From Flavobacterium pokkalii (GTDB lineage: Bacteria > Bacteroidota > Bacteroidia > Flavobacteriales > Flavobacteriaceae): a stretch of 64,000 bases of DNA. Positions 38,306 to 47,616 of the stretch are shown here, in pieces (within the stretch, counting starts at the first letter, position 1; every line of letters begins with the position of its first letter). Location of the stretch: positions 1-64,000 of the forward strand of contig NZ_NASZ01000013.1 in the NCBI RefSeq assembly GCF_014596575.1, in the 5' to 3' direction. The translations under genes were made by a program, and so were the position numbers. The notes under the pieces were generated by a model. It searched no databases and was not told the origin of the DNA. It was given only the letters and a program-made list of their open reading frames with translations.

Positions 38306-38322
38306 CCACGGATAATACGGAT
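38302..38322. repeat. Left 21-bp inverted repeat bounding the GxxExxY gene
   Basis: TTAGCCACGGATAATACGGAT is the exact reverse complement of 38756-38776. It starts within the bioF stop codon region. Confidence 0.9.
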
Positions 38323-38346
38323 ATAACTGATTTACACAGATGAAAT

Positions 38347-38744
38347 ATGGTAGACCTTTTGCATAAATCTATAACGGATTCAATTTTAAAAGTTTATTAT
38401 GAGGTTTATAATGAACTCGGTTCAGGTTTTCTCGAAAAAGTGTATCAGAATGCGATGTATTTTGAATTGATTGCAAGGGGTTACAAGGTTGAAGCACAAA
38501 AGCAAATCAAAGTTTATTTTAAACAACAGCTTGTTGGGGAATACGTTGCAGATTTGTTAGTTGAAAATAAAGTTATAAACTTAAGGCTTGCGAATTACTT
38601 ATGAATGTTCACGTGGCACAAACAATGAATTATTTAAAAGCTACAGAAATTGAAGTTGGCTTATTATTAAATTTCGGGGAAGAACCAGAATTTAAAAGGT
38701 TTATATATACAAATGATAGAAAAATAAATTTAAAAAATCAGTGA
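38347..38744 (+). pseudogene. GxxExxY-family protein gene with a one-base frameshift
   Basis: The first 75 codons read MVDLLHKSITDSILKVYYEV, then GSGFLEKVYQNAM (the GxxExxY signature) and YVADLLVENKVI. The frame then reaches an early stop at about 38602. In the +1-shifted frame the family's expected continuation appears: ELKACE-like LKACELLMNVHVAQTMNYLK, then EVGLLLNFG and PEFKRFIYTN, ending at 38742-38744. The total length of 398 bases is one short of 132 codons plus stop, so a single base was lost near 38581-38586. GxxExxY proteins have a predicted PD-(D/E)xK-like nuclease fold with no proven role. A sequencing error in the A-rich site is possible. Confidence 0.85.
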
Positions 38745-38755
38745 TAATCCGTACT

Positions 38756-38776
38756 ATCCGTATTATCCGTGGCTAA
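38756..38776. repeat. Right 21-bp inverted repeat bounding the GxxExxY gene
   Basis: ATCCGTATTATCCGTGGCTAA, exact complement of 38302-38322, ends seven bases before the bioD ATG. Confidence 0.9.
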
Positions 38777-38782
38777 ACATAC

Positions 38783-39400
38783 ATGAAATTATTTATAACA
38801 GGAATTGGTACCGATGTAGGTAAAACGATTGCTTCAGCAATAATAACGGAATCCTTAGAAGCAGATTATTGGAAACCTATTCAGGCGGGCGATTTAGAGA
38901 CTTCTGACAGTCATAAAATAAAGGGATATTTATCAAATGATAAGACAGTAATCCATCCAAACAGTTATGCTTTAAATACACCGGCGAGTCCACATTTGGC
39001 AGCCGAATTGGATAATGTAATTATTGATTTGGAAAAAATTATCGAACCAGTTACAGCTAATCATCTTGTGGTGGAAGGTGCAGGAGGAATTTTTGTTCCG
39101 CTAAATGATACCGATTGTGTAGTTGATTTGATAAAACCCGATTATAAGGTGATTGTTGTTTCCCGACATTATTTAGGAAGTATCAATCATACATTGCTAA
39201 CTATTGAAGCTTTAAAAGCCAGAAATACTGCCATTGCAGGAATTCTTTTTAATGGTAAAGAAAATGAATCTTCTGAATCTATTATTTTGAATAAAACAGG
39301 ATTAAACTGTATTGGCAGAATTGACGAAGAACCTTATTTTGATCAAAATGTAATTCGGGAGTATGCCGATTTGTTTCGTGAGAAATTATTGAATTTATAA
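38783..39400 (+). CDS. bioD: Dethiobiotin synthetase
   Basis: ATP-dependent ring closure of 7,8-diaminopelargonate to dethiobiotin. The 205 residues start MKLFITGIGTDVGKTIASA, the family's P-loop (GTDVGKT). VEGAGGIFVPLN is the second conserved loop. The length is a little short of E. coli BioD (225 aa) but complete. It starts seven bases after the repeat that bounds the GxxExxY insertion, so its transcription may be affected by that insertion. Confidence 0.95.
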   Translation: MKLFITGIGTDVGKTIASAIITESLEADYWKPIQAGDLETSDSHKIKGYLSNDKTVIHPNSYALNTPASPHLAAELDNVIIDLEKIIEPVTANHLVVEGAGGIFVPLNDTDCVVDLIKPDYKVIVVSRHYLGSINHTLLTIEALKARNTAIAGILFNGKENESSESIILNKTGLNCIGRIDEEPYFDQNVIREYADLFREKLLNL

Positions 39401-39401
39401 C

Positions 39402-39500
39402 AGAGAATAGAGGGTAGAACAAAGAGAATAGACTTTCTTATCTTTGTTCAAAATTATAGCGTTTAGTCTTTATTCTAATCTCTATTTTCTATATTCTTAA
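39402..39500. repeat. Imperfect inverted repeat in the bioD-bioA gap
   Basis: AGAACAAAGAGAATAGACT-type sequence on the left and its approximate complement (AGTCTTTATTCTAATCTCT) on the right fill the 103-bp gap. It can fold into a long imperfect hairpin of the sort common between genes in this window. Confidence 0.45.
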
Positions 39501-39503
39501 AAC

Positions 39504-40775
39504 ATGACTTTAACAGAAAAAGACAGCCAATACCTTTGGCATCCTTATACCCAGCACAAAACCGCTCAAACTCCAATTGCAATAACCAGAGGGGAAGGCG
39601 CTTTGCTTTGGGATGAAAATAACAAACAATATATTGATGCAATAGCATCCTGGTGGGTGAATCCTTTTGGGCATTCCAATAAATTTATTGCCGATAAAAT
39701 ATACAAACAACTTACAACCTTAGAACATGTGCTATTTGGTGGTTTCACCCATGAGCCAGCTATTCAGGTTGCTGAGAAATTGATGAAATTATTGCCAGAA
39801 AATCAGCAAAAAATATTTTTTTCTGATAATGGCTCGACTTCAGTGGAAGTAGCAATCAAAGTAGCTTTGCAATTTTTTTATAACAAAGGGGAAAAACGAA
39901 CCACGATTATTGCCTTTGAAGATGCCTTTCACGGTGATACTTTTGCGGCAATGGCTGCCAGCGGAATTTCCTTTTATACACAGGCTTTTCAGGGGATGTT
40001 TATTGATGTGGTACGTATTCCGGTTCCAATAAAAGGAAAGGAACAACTTAGTTTTGATACTTTAAGAAGAGTCATTTCAGAAAATAATTGTGCCGGATTT
40101 ATTTTTGAACCTTTGGTACAAGGCGCCGCTGGAATGGTGATGTATGAGCCAGAAACTTTGGATGAGCTTATAAAAATTTGTCGAGAAAATAATGTGTTGA
40201 CTATTGCCGATGAAGTAATGACGGGTTTTGGTAAGACCGGAAAAACCTTCGCAATGGATTATTGCGCTGAAATTCCAGATATGATGTGTTTGTCCAAGGC
40301 ATTGACTGGAGGAACCATCCCGATGGCAATTACCACTTTTACTCAGGAAATATTTGAGGCTTTTTATGATGAAGATATCAATAAAGCCTTGTTTCACGGA
40401 CATACTTTTACCGCCAATCCTACAGGTTGTGCAGCTGCTTTAGCCAGTTTTGAATTGTTGCAAACTCCTGAAATGCAAGCTAATTTGGTTCGCATCAATC
40501 AAAAGCATTTGGATTTTCAGGAATATATTAAAAAGCATCCAAAGGTTACGACGACCCGAGTTTTAGGTACTATTTTCGCCTTAGAAATAAAGAAAGAAAA
40601 TGAAGAAACCTATTATGGAACAATGCGTACTAAGCTCTATAATTTCTTTATCGAAAATGGTGTTATTCTGCGTCCGGTAGGGAATATCGTTTATATCCTG
40701 CCTCCATATATCATCAGCGATGAGCAATTGGATAAAATATACGAAGTAGTCGAAAAAGCACTAGAAATAGTTTAA
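39504..40775 (+). CDS. bioA: Adenosylmethionine-8-amino-7-oxononanoate aminotransferase
   Basis: A PLP class III aminotransferase that converts KAPA to 7,8-diaminopelargonate with SAM as amino donor. The 423 residues carry YLWHPYTQHKTA (the BioA N-terminus), WWVNPFGHSN, the DEVMTGFGKTGK loop and the PLP Lys265 (LSKALTGG). The order bioF-bioD-bioA implies cotranscription, apart from the GxxExxY insertion and the 103-bp bioD-bioA gap. Confidence 0.96.
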   Translation: MTLTEKDSQYLWHPYTQHKTAQTPIAITRGEGALLWDENNKQYIDAIASWWVNPFGHSNKFIADKIYKQLTTLEHVLFGGFTHEPAIQVAEKLMKLLPENQQKIFFSDNGSTSVEVAIKVALQFFYNKGEKRTTIIAFEDAFHGDTFAAMAASGISFYTQAFQGMFIDVVRIPVPIKGKEQLSFDTLRRVISENNCAGFIFEPLVQGAAGMVMYEPETLDELIKICRENNVLTIADEVMTGFGKTGKTFAMDYCAEIPDMMCLSKALTGGTIPMAITTFTQEIFEAFYDEDINKALFHGHTFTANPTGCAAALASFELLQTPEMQANLVRINQKHLDFQEYIKKHPKVTTTRVLGTIFALEIKKENEETYYGTMRTKLYNFFIENGVILRPVGNIVYILPPYIISDEQLDKIYEVVEKALEIV

Positions 40776-40902
40776 ATTTGTCAAAAAAAATTTCAGCAAA
40801 GATTCACAAAGGAAGTTTAAAGTTCCGCTAAATTATTTTATTGATTTTGTGTGTCTCTGCGAAAATTCTTTGTGAATCTTCGTGCAATAAAACAAAAAAG
40901 TC

Positions 40903-42057
40903 TTGTCACAAATTATATCAATTACAGGTCTAGCCTCCATTTCTCCATTAGGAAATAGTTCTAAAACCATTTGGGAAAAATACCTTAGTCCGGAACATAG
41001 TTTTTCTAAAAAAAAGTTGGACAATCAGGAAACATGGGTGGCGGAATTGGATGAAACCTCTCAAAAAATAGTTGCCGAATTACAGCATTCGGATGTGAAA
41101 TACAAGACTTTGGATAAATCGGTTTTGTACGCAATGGCAGCTTCGCGTGAGGCAGTTGCTCAAGCCGGATGGGATAAAAATTCGGTTTTCGGAATTAATA
41201 TTGGTTCTTCACGAGGCGCAACCGAATTATTCGAAAATCATTATAAAGAATATTTGGAAACCGGAAAAGCACATACTTTGGCTTCTCCAACGACTACTTT
41301 GGGAAATATTTCATCCTGGGTGGGGCACGATTTGCAATGTACGGGGCCACAAATTTCGCACTCTATAACCTGTTCAACAGCTTTGCATTCTTTATTGAAT
41401 GCTGTGGCTTGGTTGCGTTCTGGGATGGCTGATAAATTTTTGGTAGGAGGCAGTGAAGCTCCTCTAACTGATTTTACTATTGGACAAATGCGGGCCTTAA
41501 AGATTTATTCGCATAGCGAAGAAGCCTATCCTAATCAAGCACTGAATTTGGATAAAAAACTCAATTCGATGATTTTGGGTGAAGGAGCAGCAGTTGCCTG
41601 TTTAGAGCTGGGGAAAAAGGACAATGCTCTGGCTTTTGTGGAAGGTGTTGGCTACGCTACCGAAATTTTGGAACATAATATTTCGATTTCGGCAGAAGCG
41701 ATTTGTTTTCAAAAATCGATGAAAATGGCTTTGCAAAATATAAATCCTGAAGAGGTAGATGCGATTGTAATGCACGCTCCGGGAACTAAGGCCGGAGATT
41801 TAACTGAATATAAAGCCATTCAGAAAATTTTCGGAGAAAAGCTGCCGTTACTGACTACTAATAAATGGAAAATCGGGCACACCTTTGGTGCTTCGGGCAT
41901 ATTGAGTGTGGAATTGGCCGTTTTGATGCTGCGACACAATCAGTTTGTGGGAGTTCCTTTTGCGAAAGCGCAAACACAAACAAAGCCTATTCGAAAAGTA
42001 TTGGTAAATGCAGTTGGTTTTGGTGGAAACGCGGTGAGTGTTTTGTTGAGTTTGTAA
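40903..42057 (+). CDS. Beta-ketoacyl synthase-like protein linked to biotin genes
   Basis: A 384-residue thiolase-fold condensing enzyme. The catalytic triad is complete: Cys157 in HSITCSTALHS, His291 in MHAPGT and His326 in GHTFGASG, as in FabF/FabB. It is shorter than FabF (about 412 aa) and divergent. The start is TTG at 40903; an in-frame stop lies 12 bases upstream and no ATG is available. It follows bioA by 127 bases. With no bioC or bioH seen, it could extend a malonyl-type primer toward pimelate, or serve another acyl chain. That is inference. Confidence 0.8.
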   Translation: MSQIISITGLASISPLGNSSKTIWEKYLSPEHSFSKKKLDNQETWVAELDETSQKIVAELQHSDVKYKTLDKSVLYAMAASREAVAQAGWDKNSVFGINIGSSRGATELFENHYKEYLETGKAHTLASPTTTLGNISSWVGHDLQCTGPQISHSITCSTALHSLLNAVAWLRSGMADKFLVGGSEAPLTDFTIGQMRALKIYSHSEEAYPNQALNLDKKLNSMILGEGAAVACLELGKKDNALAFVEGVGYATEILEHNISISAEAICFQKSMKMALQNINPEEVDAIVMHAPGTKAGDLTEYKAIQKIFGEKLPLLTTNKWKIGHTFGASGILSVELAVLMLRHNQFVGVPFAKAQTQTKPIRKVLVNAVGFGGNAVSVLLSL

Positions 42058-42061
42058 ATTG

Positions 42062-42115
42062 GTTTTAACCACAAAGGGCACAAAGTTTTTTCGCTAAGTT
42101 CCGCAAAGATTATAA
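42062..42115. repeat. CCGCAAAG-type dispersed repeat
   Basis: TTTTAACCACAAAGGGCACAAAG followed by TTCGCTAAGTTCCGCAAAG resembles the copies at 15403-15460, 40793-40890 and 12708. It lies 3' of the ketoacyl synthase gene, before recX. Confidence 0.45.
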
Positions 42116-42207
42116 CAAAATGCATCCAGATAGTTTCGGGATTGCCATAAAATCATTTACAGAGGGCAAAATTTAAGCTGGTTTTGCTCTCTGAATACTG
42201 CTACTGA

Positions 42208-42684
42208 TCACTGAATACTGTTTTCTAATTCCCTGACTTTCTCATAAACAAGATTGCTTTCGAAACCTTTGCGAAGCATAAAATCGCAGAACTTCTTTCT
42301 TTTTTTAAGTGCATTTGTTTCGCGAATGGATTCCCAATTTCTATTGGCTAAAGTCTCGAAAGTTTCGTAGTATTCTTCGGGGCTGATTTCTTTTAAAGCG
42401 GTATTAATTAGTGTTTGATTGATCCCTCTGAATTTTAATTCATTAGTAATTCGGATTTTTCCCCAATGTTTGATGCGGTGTTTTCCTCGGGCAAAACTAC
42501 AGGCAAAACGTTCTTCGTTAAGGAAATTATCGCTAATCAATTGACTGATAATTTGGTCAATTTCTTCCGAATTCATTTTCATGCTTCGTAATTTTTGAAT
42601 TACTTCTTCATGGCAACGTTCCTGATAGGCGCAGTAATGTTCGATTTTTTGAACGGCTTCTTTAATGGAAAAAACGTCTTTCAT
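42208..42684 (-). CDS. recX: Regulatory protein RecX
   Basis: A 158-residue helical-repeat modulator of RecA filaments. It has the RecX pattern of three-helix units: CAYQERCHEEVIQKLRSM, ISDNFLNEERFACSFARGKHRIKHWGKIRI and KRKKFCDFMLRKGF. The length is typical. It stands alone on the minus strand and is not linked to recA here. Confidence 0.9.
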   Translation of the reverse strand: MKDVFSIKEAVQKIEHYCAYQERCHEEVIQKLRSMKMNSEEIDQIISQLISDNFLNEERFACSFARGKHRIKHWGKIRITNELKFRGINQTLINTALKEISPEEYYETFETLANRNWESIRETNALKKRKKFCDFMLRKGFESNLVYEKVRELENSIQ

Positions 42685-42997
42685 TATTATTTTAATTATT
42701 CGTCATAAAGATACTTGTTTTCGGTAAAAAGTATGTTTTTGTCTGTGAAATAGCTGTTTTTCTGTGGAAAAACCAAATTAGAAATTACGGTCTTAGATAT
42801 GAAATTTCGCTTGTTAAAGCCTTATGAATAAAGAGGTTTGAGAAGAAAAATGTACTTCAACGAGAAAATAAGTACATCAACGTTTTTACTTTTTCGAATA
42901 AAAAAATACAATTAATCTTGCCTCATAATTACTGTTTTTATCAGTTGAGGATTAAAGTTTTAAAGACTTGTATGCTCCCAAATCTAAAGCGTTTTTT
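42685..42997. other. 313-bp spacer upstream of the first giant T9SS gene
   Basis: No gene is seen. It is divergent spacer DNA between recX and the T9SS protein. A near-direct repeat GTACTTCAACG (42852-42862) and GTACATCAACG (42872-42882) is spaced 20 bp, one mismatch, and could be a regulator site. AT content is high and no strong hairpin was found. Confidence 0.45.
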
Positions 42998-45900
42998 ATG
43001 AGATTGAATTTTACTTTTAATAGCTTTTTGTTTTCTATATTAAATACTTTTTGTAAAAAAGTAGTTTTAGCATCTGTTTTGTTTTTGTTCCAAGTGGTAG
43101 TGTTTGCAGCTACAAACACCTATACTGGTTCAACTGGTGGTAATTGGAATACAGCTTCAAACTGGTCTTTAGGAACAGTTCCTACGAGTACTGATGATGT
43201 TGTAATCCCGTCAGGAAAAACAGTTGTGCTTAATGTTTCTTCGGTTAATGCTAAAAGTGTAACAGTCTCGGGAGAAATTGAAATCCCTTCTGATAGTAAT
43301 ATTAGTATAAATTCATTATTAATTGTTGTTACGTCTCCTTCAGGAAGGATTTTTTTTAACAAAAAATCTATAATTACATTACCTCAAGATGCTGCTTTAT
43401 ATCTTCAAAATGGTTCAAATAGTTTGGATACCTCGGATAACGGAGTTTGTAGTAATAACACAGAGATTCATGTAGGTACAACTAACTATGCTGTTTGTAC
43501 AGGTGGAGGTGCTTTGTATTCATTTGATCAAGTAGAGACTGCCGGAGGTATTAATATTGTAAGTGCCGGAGAAATTGGAAGTTCGCAAACTATCTGCAGT
43601 GGTTTTGTTCCAAATAGTTTAACATCAACTACAGCGGCTACAGGAGCCGGAATAAAAACGTATGAATGGCAAACGAATGCCAGTGGTAATTATGTTGCGA
43701 TTGGGGGGGCAACATCAGAAACTTATTCTCCTCCGGTTTTAAATACGACTACTAGTTATAGAAGAAGAACTGTTTCTGTAATTAATGGGCAAACATTTTA
43801 TTCTCAATATACTTCAGCTGTTACAATAACAGTCAATCCAGCAAGTGTAGGAGGGAGTATTGCGGGAAGTACTTCTGTGTGTGCAGGAACTAATAATTCA
43901 ACTTTAACATTAAACGGTTACACCGGATCTGTTGTTAAATGGCAATCCTCAAATTCGAGCAGCTTTTCATCCTCAGTAACAGATATTGCTAATACAACTA
44001 CGACTTTAACAGTTACTAATTTAGGGGCAACTACTTATTATAGAGCTGTTGTAGTTAATGGGACATGTAGTGCTGCTAATAGTTCAATAGCTACTATTAC
44101 TGTTACAGCTAATAATACAGTAAGTACAGCCTCGTTAACTTCAGCATTATGTTTTAATACAGCAATGCCTAATATTACTCATACAACTACCGGTGCTACC
44201 GGGATAGGTTCAGCTATAGGATTACCAACAGGAGTTACGGCATCATGGTCGTCAAATACCATTACTATCAGCGGTACACCTACGCAAACGGGTACTTTTA
44301 ATTATAGTATCCCTTTAACAGGTGGATGTGGAAGCGTTAATGCAACGGGTGTGCTAACCGTTAATAGCTTGCCTAATAATATAACGAATGGTTTTTCGGC
44401 AACTACTATTTGTGCCGGTGGTAGTCCGGAACTGACTTTTGATGCTGAAGATGCTACTTTTTCGACACCTTATAGTATTACTTATAAAAACGATGACACT
44501 TCTGTTCAATATACTGTTTCAATTCCATCTGCAGCACCTTATAGCTTTACTCCTGGGGATAATCCCACATCGAATACGGGTTATACTTTAGTTTCTATTT
44601 CGAATGCAACTTGTGTCAGAACGAGTGGTTTTGCAAATCCCGGAGCAAATTTAATTGTTCGTCCAATACCTACTGCTACTGTAAGTGGTACAACAAGTGT
44701 TTGTGTTGGTGCTTCGTCTCCAAATATTACATTTACGAATCCTCAAACAGTTGCTATAACCATAACTTATAACATAAATGGAGGAACAAATCAAACGGTA
44801 AATGTTGTAGGAGGAGGAAATAGTTCGACAAATGTAGCGGTTTCAACAGCATCAGCAGGTGATTTTGTTTATAATTTAGTTAGTGTGGTTTATCAAAGCA
44901 CACCCAATTGTTCGAACACACTTTCTGGTAGTGCAACGGTAACTGTGAATAGTAATTCTGTTGCGCCAACAAGTATCACTGGAACAACGACTATTTGTAG
45001 TGGAGATTCTACAATTTTGACTTTGAGTGGAGGGACAGCGGGAACAGGGGCTGTGGCCAAATGGTATTCTGGTTCTTGTGGAGGGACTTTAGTTGGAGCT
45101 GGAAGTAGTATAAATGTTTCGCCAACTTCAACGACTACTTATTTTGTTAGATATGAAGGAACTTGTAATACAACTTCTTGTACTTCTGCAACTGTAACTG
45201 TGAATGATAATAATACAGTAAGTGAAGCCTCATCAAGTCCAATATTATGCGCTAATGCTACTATGACTAATGTTACGCATACTACTACCGGAGCAACAGG
45301 AATAGGTGTAGCCAGTAATTTGCCGGCAGGAGTTACAGCTTCTTGGGCTTCTAACACAATTACTATCACTGGAGTTTCTACTGAATCAGGGACTTTTAAT
45401 TATAATATCCCTTTAACAGGAGGATGTGGAAATGTTAGTGCTACAGGAACGATTGTTGTTAATCCTCTTCCAACGACTCCAATAGCAGGTACCCCAACGA
45501 ATCCAACTTGTACAAGACCAACAGGTAGTGTGCCTTTGAGTGGGTTGCCTTCATCAGGGACTATTGTTCAAACAGGATACAAAGAAGATACTTATGCAAT
45601 TACAGGAGGTGGGACACAAACAATTTCAGGGCTTTTGCCGGGAACTTATTATTTTGCAATTGATAATGGAAGTTGTGTTTCTGGTACAGTGACTGTTGTT
45701 ATTATTGCTCCGGTTACTAATACCTGGTCAACCGGTTCCTGGTCGGATGGGACACCTACAATTAATCAAAGATTAGTTTTTGCTTCAGATTACACCAATG
45801 CAAATGATGTTGATATCGAAGGTTGTTCCTGCCAGGTTACGGGTTCAACAACAGTTACCATAAAATCAGGGCGTACATTGAAAATTGAAAATGGGGTTGA

Positions 45901-47350
45901 AGTTCAGTCAAATGCAAAATTGATTTTCGAGAACGATGCTAGTTTAGTTCAAATGAATGATGCTGCTGTAAACTCTGGAAATATCAATTACCATCGTCAT
46001 ACTGGCTTTGTAAAACGCTATGATTTTACCTATTGGTCATCACCTGTTGCGGGACAAACTCTAAAGGCTTTATCTCCCAATACACTTTACGATAAATATT
46101 ACAGTTATAATCCAACTTCGGGATGGAAAATAGAATATAATGGAGCTGCTATAATGGAAAAGGGACGTGGGTATATTATTAGAGCGCCGCAAACATTTAG
46201 TATTACTGTGCCGGCTGTTGATACAGCTCCTGAGTTTGTTGGGGTGCCTAATAATGGATTAGTTTCTTATGCTGTGCTCCCTAATTTGGTAAACCTTGTA
46301 GGGAATCCTTATCCATCGGCCGTTGATGCAGATAAGTTTATTGCTGCAAATTCAGCTTCATTGGAAGGGACACTTTATTTTTGGACTCATAATACATCGC
46401 CAAGTAAAAATATCGAAGGAGATGCTATTTATAATTACACTGCCAATGATTATTTTGTTTATAATAAAACAGGAGGTGTTGGTGTTTCTGGAAAAATAGC
46501 AGCAGGTCAAAGTTTTTTTGCACCATCAAGTACAACTGGAGGAACAGTACTATTTAATAATGCGATGAGATATACTGAAGGACAACCTAATTATGATAAT
46601 TCACAGTTTTATAAATTGGGAAGCACTTCTAAAACAACTACTAAAGCCGAGGTCGAAATTAAAAAAAGCCGTATTTGGTTGAATTTAACTAATAAAGATG
46701 GTGCTTACAAGCAAATGTTAATAGGTTATATTGACGGAGCTACTAATAATTATGATGCAGGTTTTGATGGTGTGACTTATGATGGAAACCAATTTGTTGA
46801 TTTTTATAGTGTGAATAATGCGGTAAATTTGGCTATTCAGGGTAGAGCTTTGCCTTTTGTAAAACAGGATAGTATAGCTTTAGGGTATAAATCAACAATT
46901 GCGGGTGATTTTCAAATAAGTATTGATCATGCCGATGGTGTTTTAGAAACTCAGAATGTGTTTTTAGAGGATAAAACACTAAATGTGCTTCATGATTTAA
47001 GAAAAGGAGCATATACTTTTACAACAGCAAAAGGAGTCTTTAATAATCGTTTTATATTGCGTTATGTAGATAAAAATGCGGTAGAGGAAGTTGCTGCTCC
47101 GGTTGTATCAGAGGAATTAAGTAATGAAGTTCTAGCCTCAGTTAAGGATGGAGTAATTACTGTGAATTCGACAGTTGGAGCTTTAAAAACAGTTGTTATC
47201 TATGATGTTTCAGGTGGAATCTTGTATCAAAAAGATAATGTTGATTCGAATGAATTAGTGATTCAACAATTAATTTCCAGCCATCAGGTTTTGGTGGTTA
47301 CCATAGTTTTGTCGGATGGGACAAGTTTGAGTCGAAAAGTGATTTATTAG
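42998..47350 (+). CDS. Giant secreted protein with Ig-like repeats and T9SS type C signal
   Basis: From the ATG at 42998 the protein has 1450 residues (a TTG ten codons earlier is not needed). The signal sequence includes [18 protein letters not shown]. The body is Ser/Thr-rich, with G8-like and Ig-like modules; two ~85-residue units near nt 44107-44355 and 45205-45455 are nearly identical ([29 protein letters not shown]). From about 45715 a module shared with the next protein begins ([40 protein letters not shown]). The end, [15 protein letters not shown] to SLSRKVIY, matches T9SS sorting signal type C. Probably a cell-surface or adhesin-like protein. Confidence 0.82.
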   Translation: MRLNFTFNSFLFSILNTFCKKVVLASVLFLFQVVVFAATNTYTGSTGGNWNTASNWSLGTVPTSTDDVVIPSGKTVVLNVSSVNAKSVTVSGEIEIPSDSNISINSLLIVVTSPSGRIFFNKKSIITLPQDAALYLQNGSNSLDTSDNGVCSNNTEIHVGTTNYAVCTGGGALYSFDQVETAGGINIVSAGEIGSSQTICSGFVPNSLTSTTAATGAGIKTYEWQTNASGNYVAIGGATSETYSPPVLNTTTSYRRRTVSVINGQTFYSQYTSAVTITVNPASVGGSIAGSTSVCAGTNNSTLTLNGYTGSVVKWQSSNSSSFSSSVTDIANTTTTLTVTNLGATTYYRAVVVNGTCSAANSSIATITVTANNTVSTASLTSALCFNTAMPNITHTTTGATGIGSAIGLPTGVTASWSSNTITISGTPTQTGTFNYSIPLTGGCGSVNATGVLTVNSLPNNITNGFSATTICAGGSPELTFDAEDATFSTPYSITYKNDDTSVQYTVSIPSAAPYSFTPGDNPTSNTGYTLVSISNATCVRTSGFANPGANLIVRPIPTATVSGTTSVCVGASSPNITFTNPQTVAITITYNINGGTNQTVNVVGGGNSSTNVAVSTASAGDFVYNLVSVVYQSTPNCSNTLSGSATVTVNSNSVAPTSITGTTTICSGDSTILTLSGGTAGTGAVAKWYSGSCGGTLVGAGSSINVSPTSTTTYFVRYEGTCNTTSCTSATVTVNDNNTVSEASSSPILCANATMTNVTHTTTGATGIGVASNLPAGVTASWASNTITITGVSTESGTFNYNIPLTGGCGNVSATGTIVVNPLPTTPIAGTPTNPTCTRPTGSVPLSGLPSSGTIVQTGYKEDTYAITGGGTQTISGLLPGTYYFAIDNGSCVSGTVTVVIIAPVTNTWSTGSWSDGTPTINQRLVFASDYTNANDVDIEGCSCQVTGSTTVTIKSGRTLKIENGVEVQSNAKLIFENDASLVQMNDAAVNSGNINYHRHTGFVKRYDFTYWSSPVAGQTLKALSPNTLYDKYYSYNPTSGWKIEYNGAAIMEKGRGYIIRAPQTFSITVPAVDTAPEFVGVPNNGLVSYAVLPNLVNLVGNPYPSAVDADKFIAANSASLEGTLYFWTHNTSPSKNIEGDAIYNYTANDYFVYNKTGGVGVSGKIAAGQSFFAPSSTTGGTVLFNNAMRYTEGQPNYDNSQFYKLGSTSKTTTKAEVEIKKSRIWLNLTNKDGAYKQMLIGYIDGATNNYDAGFDGVTYDGNQFVDFYSVNNAVNLAIQGRALPFVKQDSIALGYKSTIAGDFQISIDHADGVLETQNVFLEDKTLNVLHDLRKGAYTFTTAKGVFNNRFILRYVDKNAVEEVAAPVVSEELSNEVLASVKDGVITVNSTVGALKTVVIYDVSGGILYQKDNVDSNELVIQQLISSHQVLVVTIVLSDGTSLSRKVIY

Positions 47351-47372
47351 TCAATTAAGAAATAGTTTTAAA

Positions 47373-47407
47373 AATCCCGATTGTAGTTTGTAATCGGGAT
47401 TTTTTTG
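47373..47407 (+). terminator. Terminator after the first giant T9SS gene
   Basis: AATCCCGATT (47373-47382) and AATCGGGATT (47392-47401) form a perfect 10-bp stem followed by six further T. Confidence 0.85.
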
Positions 47408-47616
47408 GTTTAGAAAATTTTATAAGCTATTGGTTTAGCGATTGTTTGTATTGAGAACAATAATTTTTTCGAATCATAACTGTATTTTAACAGTAAAAAA
47501 CTACACTTAATCGATTTTTTACCTACTTTTAGTACGGATTTTTTTACCCCCAAAAAAGTCGCTCTCAACCGAATATAAGGTATTCGGCGGTTTGTCTATT
47601 TTTTTAATTGAAGGGT

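Noticed and set aside
38347-38604. GxxExxY gene as an intact 85-codon protein
   Set aside because: The conserved C-terminal half continues in another frame, so the stop at about 38602 is a frameshift product.
42968-42997. Longer start of the first giant T9SS protein (TTG)
   Set aside because: An ATG ten codons inside gives a better signal sequence and no ribosome site supports the TTG.
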